Shown piece after piece: positions 26,737 through 36,973 of a DNA stretch of 64,000 bases. Both the position numbers and the translations under genes were made by a program. Source of the DNA: Planctomycetaceae bacterium (GTDB taxonomy: Bacteria; Planctomycetota; Planctomycetia; Pirellulales; Pirellulaceae). The notes below the pieces were generated by a model. The model saw only the letters and a program-made list of their open reading frames with translations. It did not search any database and had not been told where the DNA came from. Every line of letters starts with the position of its first letter. Positions within the stretch are counted from its first letter, which is position 1. The DNA is taken from the NCBI GenBank assembly GCA_007694185.1, contig RECD01000102.1, forward strand, positions 62,001-126,000, written 5' to 3'.

Positions 26737-29700
26737 CTAACGGAGGTAAATGAATTCTTGGGTCAAAAACAGGGCCCGGGCAAGATCGCTCCAGAGCTCA
26801 CGCTCCTCCGCGGCGGCGTCCTCGCTGGCGGCGACGCTCGCGACGGTTGCTCGTTGGGCGTCTCGAGCCACAATGTTGGCATACCAGTCGCGCACCTGGA
26901 GGCGTTCGGGTTCCTCTAAATGCTCGACCAATTCGGACTCGGAGAGGAAGCGTGGGACGCCGTGGAAACTGGCTTGCACCTCGTCATCGTTCAATGCCCG
27001 GTCATAGATTCGAGCCCTGACAACGGTGCCGCTGATCATCCGATTGCCCGTGGCGGGCAGATGGCGTAACCCCAAGGTGACCACGGCCTCTCCGGGTGAA
27101 AACTCGAGCACTCCGCCACTGCGGTAGGCCTGACCGTAGGGGAGCCCTTCTCGGTAGCCGACGATTCGGCCGTCATCGTGATAGGCGATCGCAACATGGA
27201 CCGGTCGGTCGCTCGCCTCCCGTTCTGCCGGGCCTTGGAAGGATCGGGTGCGAGCGAAATGATCGCTGCCAGCGAGCCAGTGCCCCGGTTGCTGTTCGCC
27301 AAAGACGATGGCATCGAAACGATGGCCGTCACGGGACTGCAAGCTGATCACGCCGCCACCCCGTTGCTGCAGCCGATCGAGCTGTACCCAGGCTTCAAGC
27401 GTCTTGGCCCTCAGCGGTTGATCGACGGGTAGTGAGACGGCGTACGAACCGCCATCGAGCTTGAGACCCTCGGCGGAGACGACTGCTCGGTTGCGGAGTT
27501 CCCACGCAGGCATCGTCTCCTCGTCCGCAGGGTCGGCGGGGAGGGGCCAAGCGAGCAAGGGCCGCACAGATCGGGTTTGGCTCCCTTCCGTATCCACATC
27601 ACCGGTTGCTTCGAATTGTCGGTTCAAACGCTGGCGAACCGGGGCCAGTAGCGATTCGATCTGTTGGCGATCTCGCTCGTTGGCGAGTTCGAGCCCATGG
27701 AGCGTCTGCCGGTTCTTGGTTCGGTAGCGACGCGTTTCGTCAAGATAATCGAGGGCGGACAACACTTCCGCTTCGCTGGCGGGACGGGCAAAGGCCGCCC
27801 AATGCATCTCTCGAATGCGACCGTGATTTGAGGGTTGGGCGTTTGGGCGGCTGGGAGCTGCGGCAGATTCACGGTCCGCATCGTCGGCGTGTTGGCCCGG
27901 TTCCGCTAGCAGTCGGGTCGCCCAAGACCTGGCCGTGGATACGACGAAGGGGTCGTTCATCATCGTCAACGACTGAGCCGGAACGTTCGTGCTCGCTCGA
28001 GCGCCGGTCGCCGAAAAAGGTTCGGGGAAATCAAAAACCCGGAGGAACGGATCGAGCGAATTGCGACGAACCGCAACATACAACGCCCGTCTGCCAGAGT
28101 CGCCGGCCGCCGGTGGGCCGAACGGGGTGTCATCGAGTTGACCGGAAACGGCCAGCAGGTTGTCGCGGATCGCTTCCGCTTCCAGGCGACGGACGTGGGC
28201 GTGGGATAGCCAACGGTTGTCCGGATCGATTTCGCGAGCCAGTGGGCTCGGTTGCGATGATTGTTGCCACGTTTGCGAGGTGACGATCAGCCGAATGATT
28301 TGTCTCAGCGACCAACCTTCATCGACCAGCCGGCTGGCGAGGTAGTCGAGCAATTCGGGATGGGTCGGCGATTCGCCCAACCGTCCGAGGTTATCAGGCG
28401 TGCGGACGATTCCTTGCCCGAACAGGTGATGCCACAGGCGGTTGACGATCACCCGACGAGTCAGTGGGTTATCAGGTCGGACAAGGTCCGCAGCCAGGCT
28501 TGCTCGGCCGCTCTGAGAATCCGCATACGGAGTCGGATCGATCGCTTCGAGAAACCGACGCGGGACCGTTTCGCCGAATTGCCGGTGATCGCCGCGGATC
28601 ATCAAGGGCCAGTCTCGGCCGACGGTTTCATCAACGCCAGGGACCCTCGTCGGGATCGGGATCGCCTGTTCCAGGTCTCTGTAGCGCAGCACCAGCGGCT
28701 TGACGGCGGGCAGGTCATCCAGGCCGGTTGGCATTAGGCCGTCTCGTATGAGCTCATCAAGCAGAATCGCCTGTGCGTCGGTCGTGCTGCCGTCCCGCCA
28801 GGCATTCACGGCGGATCGGACCTGATTCGCATACGCCAACTCGAGCTCACCAAGCGTTTCGTCAGGGGCTCCCACGATCGCGCTGCGGATCGCTTCGATC
28901 GGGCTCGTGGTTGCCGCGGGCGGACCGGATCCCTTGGGCGTCAAAACGGCTGCGGTGATCCCGAACCAGGACCGCGGGCCGGGGCTCACCAGGAGTGGCG
29001 CATCGGCGGCGGTGGCCAGTTCGATGTGGACCTCATCTCCGGCCCAATAAGCGAGATCGAACCGTTGCCACTGCCACTGCGGTTTCAGCGTCATGACGGG
29101 ATAAACCGTACCGCTGCGGGGATAGTGTTGGACGACGTAACGCAGGCTTGCGCCCCCGTCTCCGATCACGCGAACCCACAATTCCGATTCACCTTTCAGC
29201 TCGATGTCAGGGGACATCAGGCGGCCGGCATGCTTTGTCGAGAGGAGATGAGAGTAGACGCCGGCCGGGTAGATCGCGGCGATCGTGGTTTCGCCTTCGC
29301 TGGGGATCGAGAAGTCGCCCGGCGGCCGGGGACGGCTGACCGATCCCGTGCCGAACGCATGCCAACGCTTCGCTTGGGCCGGATCGCTCAGTTCCCACCG
29401 TTGGATAATCGCAGGGTTCGGGACGGCGGTTGGTCGCAAACCGCTCGCTGGAGCCAACGGGGCCGCTTTCCAGATCTCTTGTTGCCGCTGCCAACGCCAT
29501 CGAACCCGCTCGGGAACCAGAGTTTCCTGTTCCCAGTGACGCGTGATCGCGGCTCGGATGTCTTGCTTGAGGTCTGCGAGGTCTTCCTGGTGGAGTTGCA
29601 GACGCTCCGGCAAGTCGATCACCGCTCGACCCGGTCGGCACGAGGCCAAGATGCCGAATAGGGCGTAGTAATCTTCTTGGCTGATCGGATCGAACTTGTG

Positions 29701-30891
29701 GTGGTGGCAGCGGGCGCAGGACACCGTCAGTCCCAGAAACGCCTTGCTAATCGCGTTGATCTGGTCGTCTGTAAATCGCACCCGTTCGTCGAGCGCGTCG
29801 GTTGGGGCAAAACCGTGAAATACCATCCGCAGATGAGCCGGTCCGATGACCGATTCGTTGATCCCGGCCGCTTCGTCGACTCGGGGGTCGTCCAGCAGGT
29901 CGCCTGCCAAGTGCTCTAGGAGCAAGCGGTCGTACGGCACGTCCGCTCGCCAGGCACGGATCAAATAGTCTCGGTACAACCACGCACGATCGATCGGCGG
30001 GTCTCCTTCCGAACCGTGTGATTCGGCGTAGCGAATCCAGTCCATCCAGTGACGTGCCCAACGTTCTGCAAAGGCCATGCTGTCGAGCAGTTCATCGATC
30101 AGTTGTTCCACGGTCAAGCGTCTCGCTTCGCCTTGTCGGCTTTCGATCCGCTCCACCCAAACTTGCGCTTGCTCGGGCGTCGGCGGGAGTCCCGTCAGGG
30201 TGAAAAAGAGGCGACGGACCAGCACATTCGGTTCGGCCGTATCTGCGGCGTCCAATCCCAAACGCTCCAAATCGGCACGGATGAACCGATCGACCGGGTG
30301 GGTGACTGCTGCATCCGCCGCTTCGTTTAGCAGCCGAGGTACCGCGGGGCGTCGGATCGGCTGAAAGCTCCACCAAGACTTGCGGCGGTCGAGGGTCGCC
30401 GGCCAGGAGAGCGTTTCGGAAAGCTCGGCCGAGTCCGGTGGGGAGTCACGTGGATCGGCAGCTCCGTCCGCGATCCAGCGCTCGAAGTCGGCGATCACGT
30501 GATCGTCCAGACGTGGGCCGCCACTCGGCATTTCTAAGCCCTCGATCTCGTGTCTCAAGATCGCCAGCAAACGACTCGCGGGAACGTCCCCGGGGATGAG
30601 CACCGGGCCCCCGTCGCCACCCTCACGAATCCCTTGGCGGGAATCGAGCGCCAAGCCTCCGTCTGTCGTTTCCGCCTGGTTGTGGCAGCCATAGCAGGAC
30701 GCGATCAGCACCGGCCGAATCCGGCTTTCAAAAAACTCGACCTTTTCCGCGGGCCAGTTCGATCCCGGTGGTTGAGCGGACAAGTGCGGGAGGCTCGTGA
30801 GCGAACCGAGCAGCACGACGAAGACAGCACGGAAGGTGGAGGCCGGCCAATTCGGCAAGAAAAGTGCGAGTCCAGTCATCGGTATCCGCAA
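26737..30891 (-). CDS. PSCyt1/DUF1549/DUF1553 planctomycete cytochrome with LamG domain
   Basis: A 1384-aa exported protein with a signal peptide (hydrophobic about 20-38). A single heme c site CYGCH (66-70) lies in the PSCyt1 domain. DUF1549 follows (about 190-410; [33 protein letters not shown]). A CBM-like beta region lies in the middle (about 490-640). DUF1553 is at about 790-1080 ([29 protein letters not shown]). A LamG/concanavalin-type domain (about 1190-1320, [16 protein letters not shown]) precedes the end. The family is expanded in planctomycetes; function is not established. It begins 11 nt after the thioredoxin-fold lipoprotein gene and ends 8 nt before the DUF1501 gene. Confidence 0.94.
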   Translation of the reverse strand: MRIPMTGLALFLPNWPASTFRAVFVVLLGSLTSLPHLSAQPPGSNWPAEKVEFFESRIRPVLIASCYGCHNQAETTDGGLALDSRQGIREGGDGGPVLIPGDVPASRLLAILRHEIEGLEMPSGGPRLDDHVIADFERWIADGAADPRDSPPDSAELSETLSWPATLDRRKSWWSFQPIRRPAVPRLLNEAADAAVTHPVDRFIRADLERLGLDAADTAEPNVLVRRLFFTLTGLPPTPEQAQVWVERIESRQGEARRLTVEQLIDELLDSMAFAERWARHWMDWIRYAESHGSEGDPPIDRAWLYRDYLIRAWRADVPYDRLLLEHLAGDLLDDPRVDEAAGINESVIGPAHLRMVFHGFAPTDALDERVRFTDDQINAISKAFLGLTVSCARCHHHKFDPISQEDYYALFGILASCRPGRAVIDLPERLQLHQEDLADLKQDIRAAITRHWEQETLVPERVRWRWQRQQEIWKAAPLAPASGLRPTAVPNPAIIQRWELSDPAQAKRWHAFGTGSVSRPRPPGDFSIPSEGETTIAAIYPAGVYSHLLSTKHAGRLMSPDIELKGESELWVRVIGDGGASLRYVVQHYPRSGTVYPVMTLKPQWQWQRFDLAYWAGDEVHIELATAADAPLLVSPGPRSWFGITAAVLTPKGSGPPAATTSPIEAIRSAIVGAPDETLGELELAYANQVRSAVNAWRDGSTTDAQAILLDELIRDGLMPTGLDDLPAVKPLVLRYRDLEQAIPIPTRVPGVDETVGRDWPLMIRGDHRQFGETVPRRFLEAIDPTPYADSQSGRASLAADLVRPDNPLTRRVIVNRLWHHLFGQGIVRTPDNLGRLGESPTHPELLDYLASRLVDEGWSLRQIIRLIVTSQTWQQSSQPSPLAREIDPDNRWLSHAHVRRLEAEAIRDNLLAVSGQLDDTPFGPPAAGDSGRRALYVAVRRNSLDPFLRVFDFPEPFSATGARASTNVPAQSLTMMNDPFVVSTARSWATRLLAEPGQHADDADRESAAAPSRPNAQPSNHGRIREMHWAAFARPASEAEVLSALDYLDETRRYRTKNRQTLHGLELANERDRQQIESLLAPVRQRLNRQFEATGDVDTEGSQTRSVRPLLAWPLPADPADEETMPAWELRNRAVVSAEGLKLDGGSYAVSLPVDQPLRAKTLEAWVQLDRLQQRGGGVISLQSRDGHRFDAIVFGEQQPGHWLAGSDHFARTRSFQGPAEREASDRPVHVAIAYHDDGRIVGYREGLPYGQAYRSGGVLEFSPGEAVVTLGLRHLPATGNRMISGTVVRARIYDRALNDDEVQASFHGVPRFLSESELVEHLEEPERLQVRDWYANIVARDAQRATVASVAASEDAAAEERELWSDLARALFLTQEFIYLR

Positions 30892-30902
30892 AGGAAGAGA
30901 AG

Positions 30903-32549
30903 CTACGGGGCCATCGCACGCTCGACTTGGTCCGGGAGTTTTCGGCCGGTCAGGTTGATCGCCGAGACCCGGCCCTGACGGTCGAGTATGACCACGAACG
31001 GCAGCGAGACGACGCCGAAGCGAGCGGCGATTTCATGAGCGCCTCCGGGGGACTTGGGTCGGCTGCGAAAGCTGCGAAACGCGACGGGCGATTGTTCGAG
31101 GAACTCGTCGACGGGAGCGTCCTCGTCGTCCAGGTTCATGCCGATGATTTCGACCTCGCCGGGCGACTTTTGACGCAAAGTTTCCAGCGTCTGCAGGACG
31201 GAAAGCGAGTCGGGTACGGCGATCGCCCAAAATGGCATCAACACCACCCTGCCCTGAAGGTCCGAAAGGCTGAGCGGTGTGCCGTCGGCGCTCGGGAGTT
31301 CGATCTCGACGATTTGGCCGATGATCTCACGCCGCGCCTGGGCCGCTTGGGTTGCCAAGCGGATCTCGGCGACGCAGTCCTCATCCAGCCCTACGAAACC
31401 GGTCAATTCCTCGAAGGTCGCTTCGGAAAGTTCGGCATTGCCACCCGATTCGAATTGCAGGGAAGCCCCAGCCAGGTAGCGGACCGATGCGATTTCGGGG
31501 GCCTCCTGCAGCGTCTGCCGGACGATTTCCCGCCAACGTTGCGTTTCGACCGGTCGGCCTTCCAGGAAATCACCGATCGCCTGATCGATCGCTTCGAACT
31601 GAGGAGCACCCGCCAAACTGATCGCCATCTCGGCGACGGCTTGGTTGGGGTGCTCGGCAAACGCATCGAGAATCGCCAGGCGGATCTGTTCGGACCCTTC
31701 GTCATCCCCATATCCCCGCAACACCGTCAGGGCTTGTCCCATCACCATCAACGCCGAGACGTCGGGCGGTTGGGGCGACGCGACGATGCGATCGATCAGC
31801 GTGAGAAGCTCCCCCGAATCGGTTGTGACCCCGTTTTGAAGCTTTTCCATTTCCAGGCCGGTGAGCACCAGCAGGCTGTCCGAGGCCAAGCCGGTGTCTT
31901 CGCTGGTTAGATGTGCCTGGGCCAGCTTTTCGAGCTTCAAGGCGGAGTTGAGATCACCCAGGCCGGCCAGATGCGATAGTGCCTGAAGTTGGCCACGAAT
32001 CGCCAGTAGTCGTTCGGGGTCGGTCGGTTGGGAGCGTTCCTCCAATTGGGTTGCCGCCTGCAACTTGAGCTGCGAAAGACGTTTCAATTCCGCATTCGCC
32101 TCCGCCGCGTCTCGGAACGGTCGTCGTCCGGAAGCGACATTCCGCATTTCGATGTCAACCAGCTTCAGAAAGTCGGCGAGTCGTGGGGCCGGTAGCTGGG
32201 GCGCTAGTTGCAACCGGGGCGTTTCGGCGATCGGCGGAGAGATCGATTCGTGCGGCGGTGCGGGTGTGGGATCCACCGCCGCGGAGCGGGCGTCCGGGGG
32301 TGAGATCGATGTGGGGTCGGCGGCCAGCGAGGGCGGTGTCATCGAATCCGCAAAGGCACTGGCCCCGGGCGGCTGCGTCTCGGTCTCGGTTGCAGGATCG
32401 GCCACCGAGGAAAGGGCGTCCGCTTGTGGCGTTGGCGGAACATTCGACTCAGCGGCTTCTCGCCGACAACCGGTGGAGCTGACCAGGACGATTGCCGCAA
32501 AAAAAGCCGTCGCACAGAACCGCCGGTTTGAGTGACGCACGCCGTTCAT
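30903..32549 (-). CDS. Lipoprotein with helical region and cysteine-less TlpA-like thioredoxin domain
   Basis: A 548-aa lipoprotein: the signal peptide ends in the lipobox SSTGC (Cys about residue 28), followed by a Pro/Ala/Thr-rich linker. Residues about 120-400 are helical. The C-terminal part (about 412-548) has the TlpA/AhpC-TSA fold order: [20 protein letters not shown], then [10 protein letters not shown] where the redox-active WCxxC motif should be, then [12 protein letters not shown], the cis-Pro segment [11 protein letters not shown], and a final strand. No Cys pair is present, so disulfide chemistry is unlikely. Its start overlaps the response regulator stop by 4 nt (ATGA). Confidence 0.82.
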   Translation of the reverse strand: MNGVRHSNRRFCATAFFAAIVLVSSTGCRREAAESNVPPTPQADALSSVADPATETETQPPGASAFADSMTPPSLAADPTSISPPDARSAAVDPTPAPPHESISPPIAETPRLQLAPQLPAPRLADFLKLVDIEMRNVASGRRPFRDAAEANAELKRLSQLKLQAATQLEERSQPTDPERLLAIRGQLQALSHLAGLGDLNSALKLEKLAQAHLTSEDTGLASDSLLVLTGLEMEKLQNGVTTDSGELLTLIDRIVASPQPPDVSALMVMGQALTVLRGYGDDEGSEQIRLAILDAFAEHPNQAVAEMAISLAGAPQFEAIDQAIGDFLEGRPVETQRWREIVRQTLQEAPEIASVRYLAGASLQFESGGNAELSEATFEELTGFVGLDEDCVAEIRLATQAAQARREIIGQIVEIELPSADGTPLSLSDLQGRVVLMPFWAIAVPDSLSVLQTLETLRQKSPGEVEIIGMNLDDEDAPVDEFLEQSPVAFRSFRSRPKSPGGAHEIAARFGVVSLPFVVILDRQGRVSAINLTGRKLPDQVERAMAP

Positions 32550-33160
32550 TCCTCTTCACTGCCATCACCAAGGGGGATCGCCGGGTCTTCCGGCGCTCGT
32601 TTTCTTAGTTTCCTCTGCAAGCTGCGGCGGTGGATACCAAGCCGCCGCGCCGCCTCGCTGATGTTGCCGCCGCAATCACACAGCACCCGGTGGATGTGCT
32701 CCCATTCGGTGCGGGCGAGCGACGGTGCCGGAAATTCCACCGCGTCGTGCGGTGTTGCCGGCGCGTCGCCTCGGATGAAAGCGCCCAGGATGTCGTCGGC
32801 GTCCGCGGGTTTACTTAGGAAGTTCACCGCGCCGCCGCGGATCGCGTCGATCGAGGCCGGAATGCTCCCGAACCCGCTCAGCATGATCACTCGAGTTTCC
32901 GGCCGCATCTGGAGCAATCGGGTTAGCAATTCGAGCCCACTGCGTCCGGGCATTCTCAAATCCAGCACCGCTAAATCGGTGGGACGCCGTGAAAAGATGT
33001 CGACCGCCTCATCAAAGCTGGCGGCGGTTTCGACCCGGAATCCCCGTTGCTCGAAGGCGATGGACAGTCGCTCACGCAGGATCAATGTGTCGTCAACCAC
33101 CAGGATGCTGGAAGCCCCGACGGCGGAGTTGTCGTATACGATCGATTGACCCGAACTCAT
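32546..33160 (-). CDS. RegA/ActR/PrrA-like redox response regulator
   Basis: A 204-aa two-component regulator. The receiver domain has the acidic pair Asp23-Asp24, phosphoacceptor Asp67 (LDLRMPG), switch Ser95 and Lys117 (SKPADADD). A C-terminal Fis-type helix-turn-helix follows (about 164-187, GNISEAARRLGIHRRSLQRK). The KPADADD segment and the HTH closely resemble the RegA/ActR/PrrA family, which controls genes by redox state in proteobacteria. No RegB-type histidine kinase is encoded in the window, so the partner is elsewhere. It is the first gene of a minus-strand unit with the thioredoxin-like lipoprotein, PSCyt1 and DUF1501 genes. A GAGGAG directly abuts the ATG, which is closer than usual. 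Confidence 0.9.
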   Translation of the reverse strand: MSSGQSIVYDNSAVGASSILVVDDTLILRERLSIAFEQRGFRVETAASFDEAVDIFSRRPTDLAVLDLRMPGRSGLELLTRLLQMRPETRVIMLSGFGSIPASIDAIRGGAVNFLSKPADADDILGAFIRGDAPATPHDAVEFPAPSLARTEWEHIHRVLCDCGGNISEAARRLGIHRRSLQRKLRKRAPEDPAIPLGDGSEEE

Positions 33161-33361
33161 CTCCTCACACCCAATCCTGTCGGCACGGTCGCTTCGCGAT
33201 TTGTCGATCTTCCATCATAACCCATTGACTAGGCGGACGCGCCCTGGCTCTGGGGCCAAACGCTCGCGATCCGACGGTTGCGGGCCGGCTGCGTGTCACC
33301 GACACTGGGGGGGCTGGTACGCTGCCCGTTTTCCGGTCGGTTCCTCGTGGCGCAAGAACGC

Positions 33362-36034
33362 ATGTCCGCTCGATCCCTCGCCGTCGTCTGGGTGTTGCTG
33401 CTCGCGATCCCGTTGCTTTCCAACCCACCGGTTGTAGCCCAAACGCCCGAGGTCCTCTTCCAAACGGGACAGTACGACGCGGTGGCTGAACTCGCGGCCC
33501 AAGAGGTCGAACGAGGCGTGTGGAACGAGAAATGGCCGCGGCTGTTGATGCAGGCCCAGTTGGCGCGAGGCCGCTACGCGGAAGCGGTCGCGACTTACGA
33601 GCAGGCGATCCGCCGATATTCCAGCAGTCTCGTCCTACGCCTGTTGGCCCGCGAAGCTTTGCTTCATGTCGGGGAAACGGAACGGGCCGATCGAGAGGCG
33701 GACGAAATCTTTGCCGTTTTGCAGCGTCCCGCGGGACGGTTCGCCAGCAGCGACAACCTCGTCGCTGCCGGTCGTTACTTTTCGCTCCGTCGCGAAGACG
33801 CTCGGCAGATTTTGCAGTTGTTCTACGATCGCGTTCGGGCCGCCGAACCCCGTCATTTGGAGGCGGCGATCGCCACCGCCGAATTGGCTTTGGAAAAGGG
33901 TGATTTTTCGGTCGCCGCCAAAACCCTGTCCGAAGCCCAACGCCTGGAGTCCGGCGATCCGAGAATCGATTATCTGAACTCTCAGGCCCTCGCGTCGAGC
34001 GATCCGCAGGCCGCGTCTGCGGCGCTGTTGCGAGCGCTCGAGCGGAATCCGAATCATGTCCCCAGCCTGCTCGCCTTGGTCGATGCCGCGATCGACCGCG
34101 AACGGTACGACGAAGCCGAGGAGCAACTCACGCGAGTGCTGCAGGTGAATCTCCACCAACCGGAGGCGTGGGCTTACCTGGCGGTGATCGCGCACCTGCG
34201 GGGGAACTACGAGATCGAGGCTTTGATGCGGGCGGCGGCCCTGAGCACCTGGGCGAGCAATCCCGAGGTCGATCACCTGATCGGTCGCAAATTGTCTCGC
34301 AGTTATCGGTTTGCCGAAGGCGCCGCCTATCAGCAACGCGCCCTCGACTTTGACCCGACTCACCCCGCAGCCAACTTTCAACTGGCGGAGGATTGGTTGC
34401 GACTGGGATATGACGACGTCGGGTGGGAACTGGCCCAATCGGTCGCTCGTGATGACCCGTATCACGTGGTCGCCTACAACCTAGTCACGCTCTACGACCG
34501 CATGAAGGCTTTCGCGACGATCCGTCGGGATGGGGTGCTGGTCAAGATGGACCCCCGCGAAGCGGAGTTGTACGGCGAACAGGTGCTCGATTTGCTCAGT
34601 GACGCACGCCGGGTTCTGTGCGAGAAATATCGGGTCGATCCCTCCGACCCGATTCTGGTCGAGATCTTTCCGCAGCAGCAGGACTTCGCCATCCGCACGT
34701 TCGGATTGCCTGGCGGCGCGGGCTTTTTGGGAGTCTGTTTTGGGCGGGTGATCACCGCCAACAGCCCTGCGTCCCAAGGGGAGACGCCGGCAAACTGGCA
34801 GAGTGTGCTGTGGCACGAGTTTTGTCACGCGGTCACGCTGGAGAAAACCAACAATCGCATGCCCCGCTGGCTGAGCGAAGGCATTTCGGTCTACGAAGAG
34901 CGGTTGCGGAATCCCGCTGCCGGCGAATCGATGAACCCGCAGTACCGTGAGATGTTGCTGGATGATCGGCTGACACCTGTCAGCCGCCTCAGCGGCGCGT
35001 TCCTCAGTCCGCCGAGCCCCCTGCACTTGCAGTTCGCTTACTTCCAGTCCTCGCTGGTGATCGATTTTCTGGTCGAGCGTTACGGGTTCGATTCCTTGCT
35101 CGGGATTCTGGATGCCTTGGCCGATGGGATCCCGATCAACGACGCGTTGGCCCGCTCGGTCGGCTCGATCGAACGGCTCGATCAGGAGTTTGCGGAGTAC
35201 GCTCGCGGAATCGGTGCCGCTTGGGCCGCTGAGGCGGATTGGTCGCGTGACGATTTGCCCAATCGCCTGTCGAGTGAACAGTGGGCCGAATGGAATCAGC
35301 AGCATCCGGACAACGTCTGGGGATTGAGCCAACTCGCCGAGTCACTGATCAGGGCCGGACGGGATGAGGACGCGCTGGCGCCGCTAGAACGTTTGTCGGC
35401 ACTCGGCGTGGAAACGGGACGCCCGAGCGGTTCGCTCACCATGCTCGCGCAGGTTTACGGGCGACTGGGGCGCACTGATGACGAGCAGCGGGTCTTGAAA
35501 CGAATCATCACCTTGGCGGATGACGCATTGCCCGCCCTCCGGAGACTTGCCTCGCTGGCTCGCGATGACGGAAATTGGCAGGCCTTGGCTGAGTTGGGCG
35601 AACAGATGTTGGCGATCCAGCCCCTCACCGCGGAAGTACACGATCATCTGGCGACCGCTTGGGAACGATCGGAACGCTTCGACTTGGCGATCCGGCCGCT
35701 CCAGGCCTTGGCGGCTTCCGAACCCGTCGATCCAGCCGGGATCGATTTCCGACTCGCGTCGGCGCATCACGCGTCGGGTGATTCGGAAACGGCCACACGA
35801 CATCTGATCCGTGCCCTTCGCGAAGCCCCTCGTTATCGCGCCGCGTTAGATTTGTTGCTGGAGATAGCCGAGCCGCCGCCGGCTGACTCGCCGCATAAAG
35901 ATCAAGAAACAGACCTGCCAGAAGTGGGTGAGGACGAGAAACCGGAGGCGGCGGAATCGCCGACAGATGAACCAGACGAGCCCGCGGGGGATCAACCTCC
36001 CGCAGCCGAGACGACGGAGGATTCGGAATCATGA
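33362..36034 (+). CDS. Exported TPR protein with gluzincin-type (peptidase MA-like) domain
   Basis: An 890-aa protein. A signal peptide is visible (hydrophobic about 5-20, end near VVAQ). TPR-like repeats fill residues about 30-380. A zinc metallopeptidase-like domain follows with HEFCH (485-489) and, downstream, WLSEGISVYEE, where Glu would be the third zinc ligand, as in gluzincins of the peptidase MA-like group. More TPRs lie at about 630-830. The last 50 residues are acidic and Pro-rich. Start ATG 33362 gives the signal peptide; the frame is open to 33278. The stop overlaps the start of the DUF4159 gene by 4 nt, so the two are translationally coupled. Confidence 0.85.
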   Translation: MSARSLAVVWVLLLAIPLLSNPPVVAQTPEVLFQTGQYDAVAELAAQEVERGVWNEKWPRLLMQAQLARGRYAEAVATYEQAIRRYSSSLVLRLLAREALLHVGETERADREADEIFAVLQRPAGRFASSDNLVAAGRYFSLRREDARQILQLFYDRVRAAEPRHLEAAIATAELALEKGDFSVAAKTLSEAQRLESGDPRIDYLNSQALASSDPQAASAALLRALERNPNHVPSLLALVDAAIDRERYDEAEEQLTRVLQVNLHQPEAWAYLAVIAHLRGNYEIEALMRAAALSTWASNPEVDHLIGRKLSRSYRFAEGAAYQQRALDFDPTHPAANFQLAEDWLRLGYDDVGWELAQSVARDDPYHVVAYNLVTLYDRMKAFATIRRDGVLVKMDPREAELYGEQVLDLLSDARRVLCEKYRVDPSDPILVEIFPQQQDFAIRTFGLPGGAGFLGVCFGRVITANSPASQGETPANWQSVLWHEFCHAVTLEKTNNRMPRWLSEGISVYEERLRNPAAGESMNPQYREMLLDDRLTPVSRLSGAFLSPPSPLHLQFAYFQSSLVIDFLVERYGFDSLLGILDALADGIPINDALARSVGSIERLDQEFAEYARGIGAAWAAEADWSRDDLPNRLSSEQWAEWNQQHPDNVWGLSQLAESLIRAGRDEDALAPLERLSALGVETGRPSGSLTMLAQVYGRLGRTDDEQRVLKRIITLADDALPALRRLASLARDDGNWQALAELGEQMLAIQPLTAEVHDHLATAWERSERFDLAIRPLQALAASEPVDPAGIDFRLASAHHASGDSETATRHLIRALREAPRYRAALDLLLEIAEPPPADSPHKDQETDLPEVGEDEKPEAAESPTDEPDEPAGDQPPAAETTEDSES

Positions 36035-36888
36035 TCGCAAAATTTGGCCGCTCTCGTTGGCTGCTGGTCGCAGCGGCAACGCTCCTGTTGGCCAGTGTCG
36101 TTTTGGCGCAGGGGGGCATTATGCGTGGGAGCGGCCGGCGGGGGTTTGACATCAGTCAAGATCGACGCGGGGTGCCGACATGGGAGATCGACGAAAGGTA
36201 TCGCGGCGACCTGTTTACCTTTGTCCGGGTTCGTTACGACTCCTATGGGCGTGGTGGCGGTTGGGCGACCGACTATCCCGACGCGGACCTGAACCTGTCG
36301 CTGCGGCTTCAGCAGTTGACCACGTTCAAGGTCAATCCCGAACCGATCGTGCTCGACCTGACGGACGATCGGCTATTCGATTACCCGTTCATCTACATGG
36401 CCGAACCCGGCGGGTTGTTCTTCAGCGAACCGGAGATCGAATCGCTGCGAAAATACCTGCTCAACGGCGGTTTTCTGATGGCCGACGACTTTTGGGGAGA
36501 CAGCGAGTACGAAAACATTCGGATGCAGTTGGCGAGAGTCTTCCCGGACCGGTCGCCGCAGGATTTACCGTTGTCGCACGAGATTTTCCACTGCGTCTAC
36601 GACCTGAAGGAAAAGCCGCAGATGCCTGCGATCGAGTGGGCCGTGCGATTCAAGGACGTCGAGGTTCGCACCTGGGAGCCTGCCCGAGACGGTAGCGACA
36701 CCACCCAGGTGAATTACCGCGCGCTCTTCGATGACGACGGACGCATGATGGTGTTGTTGTGCCACAACACCGATTTGGGGGATGGTTGGGAACGGGAAGG
36801 TGAAGACCCTTACTACTTCGAAGAGTTCGCGGTCAAACGGGCTTACCCGATGGGGATCAACATCATCACCTACGCGATGACCCACTGA
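36031..36888 (+). CDS. Exported DUF4159 protein
   Basis: A 285-aa protein with a signal peptide (hydrophobic about 9-26, VVLAQGG). The body matches DUF4159: GDLFTFVRVRYDS, WATDYPDADLNLSLRLQQLT, DYPFIYMAEPGGLFFSEPEI, and LRKYLLNGGFLMADDFWG. These proteins are sometimes compared with glutamine-amidotransferase or ThuA-like folds; the activity is unknown. The start codon lies in the stop of the TPR/gluzincin gene (ATGA), which suggests a stable functional pair. Confidence 0.9.
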   Translation: MIAKFGRSRWLLVAAATLLLASVVLAQGGIMRGSGRRGFDISQDRRGVPTWEIDERYRGDLFTFVRVRYDSYGRGGGWATDYPDADLNLSLRLQQLTTFKVNPEPIVLDLTDDRLFDYPFIYMAEPGGLFFSEPEIESLRKYLLNGGFLMADDFWGDSEYENIRMQLARVFPDRSPQDLPLSHEIFHCVYDLKEKPQMPAIEWAVRFKDVEVRTWEPARDGSDTTQVNYRALFDDDGRMMVLLCHNTDLGDGWEREGEDPYYFEEFAVKRAYPMGINIITYAMTH

Positions 36889-36973
36889 GCCCATGCGGCG
36901 TGCTTGGGGTTCACGCGATCGGATGAATCGCGCTGGGCTCGGATGATGCTGGTCCCCGGGTGGCTTGGCCCGG

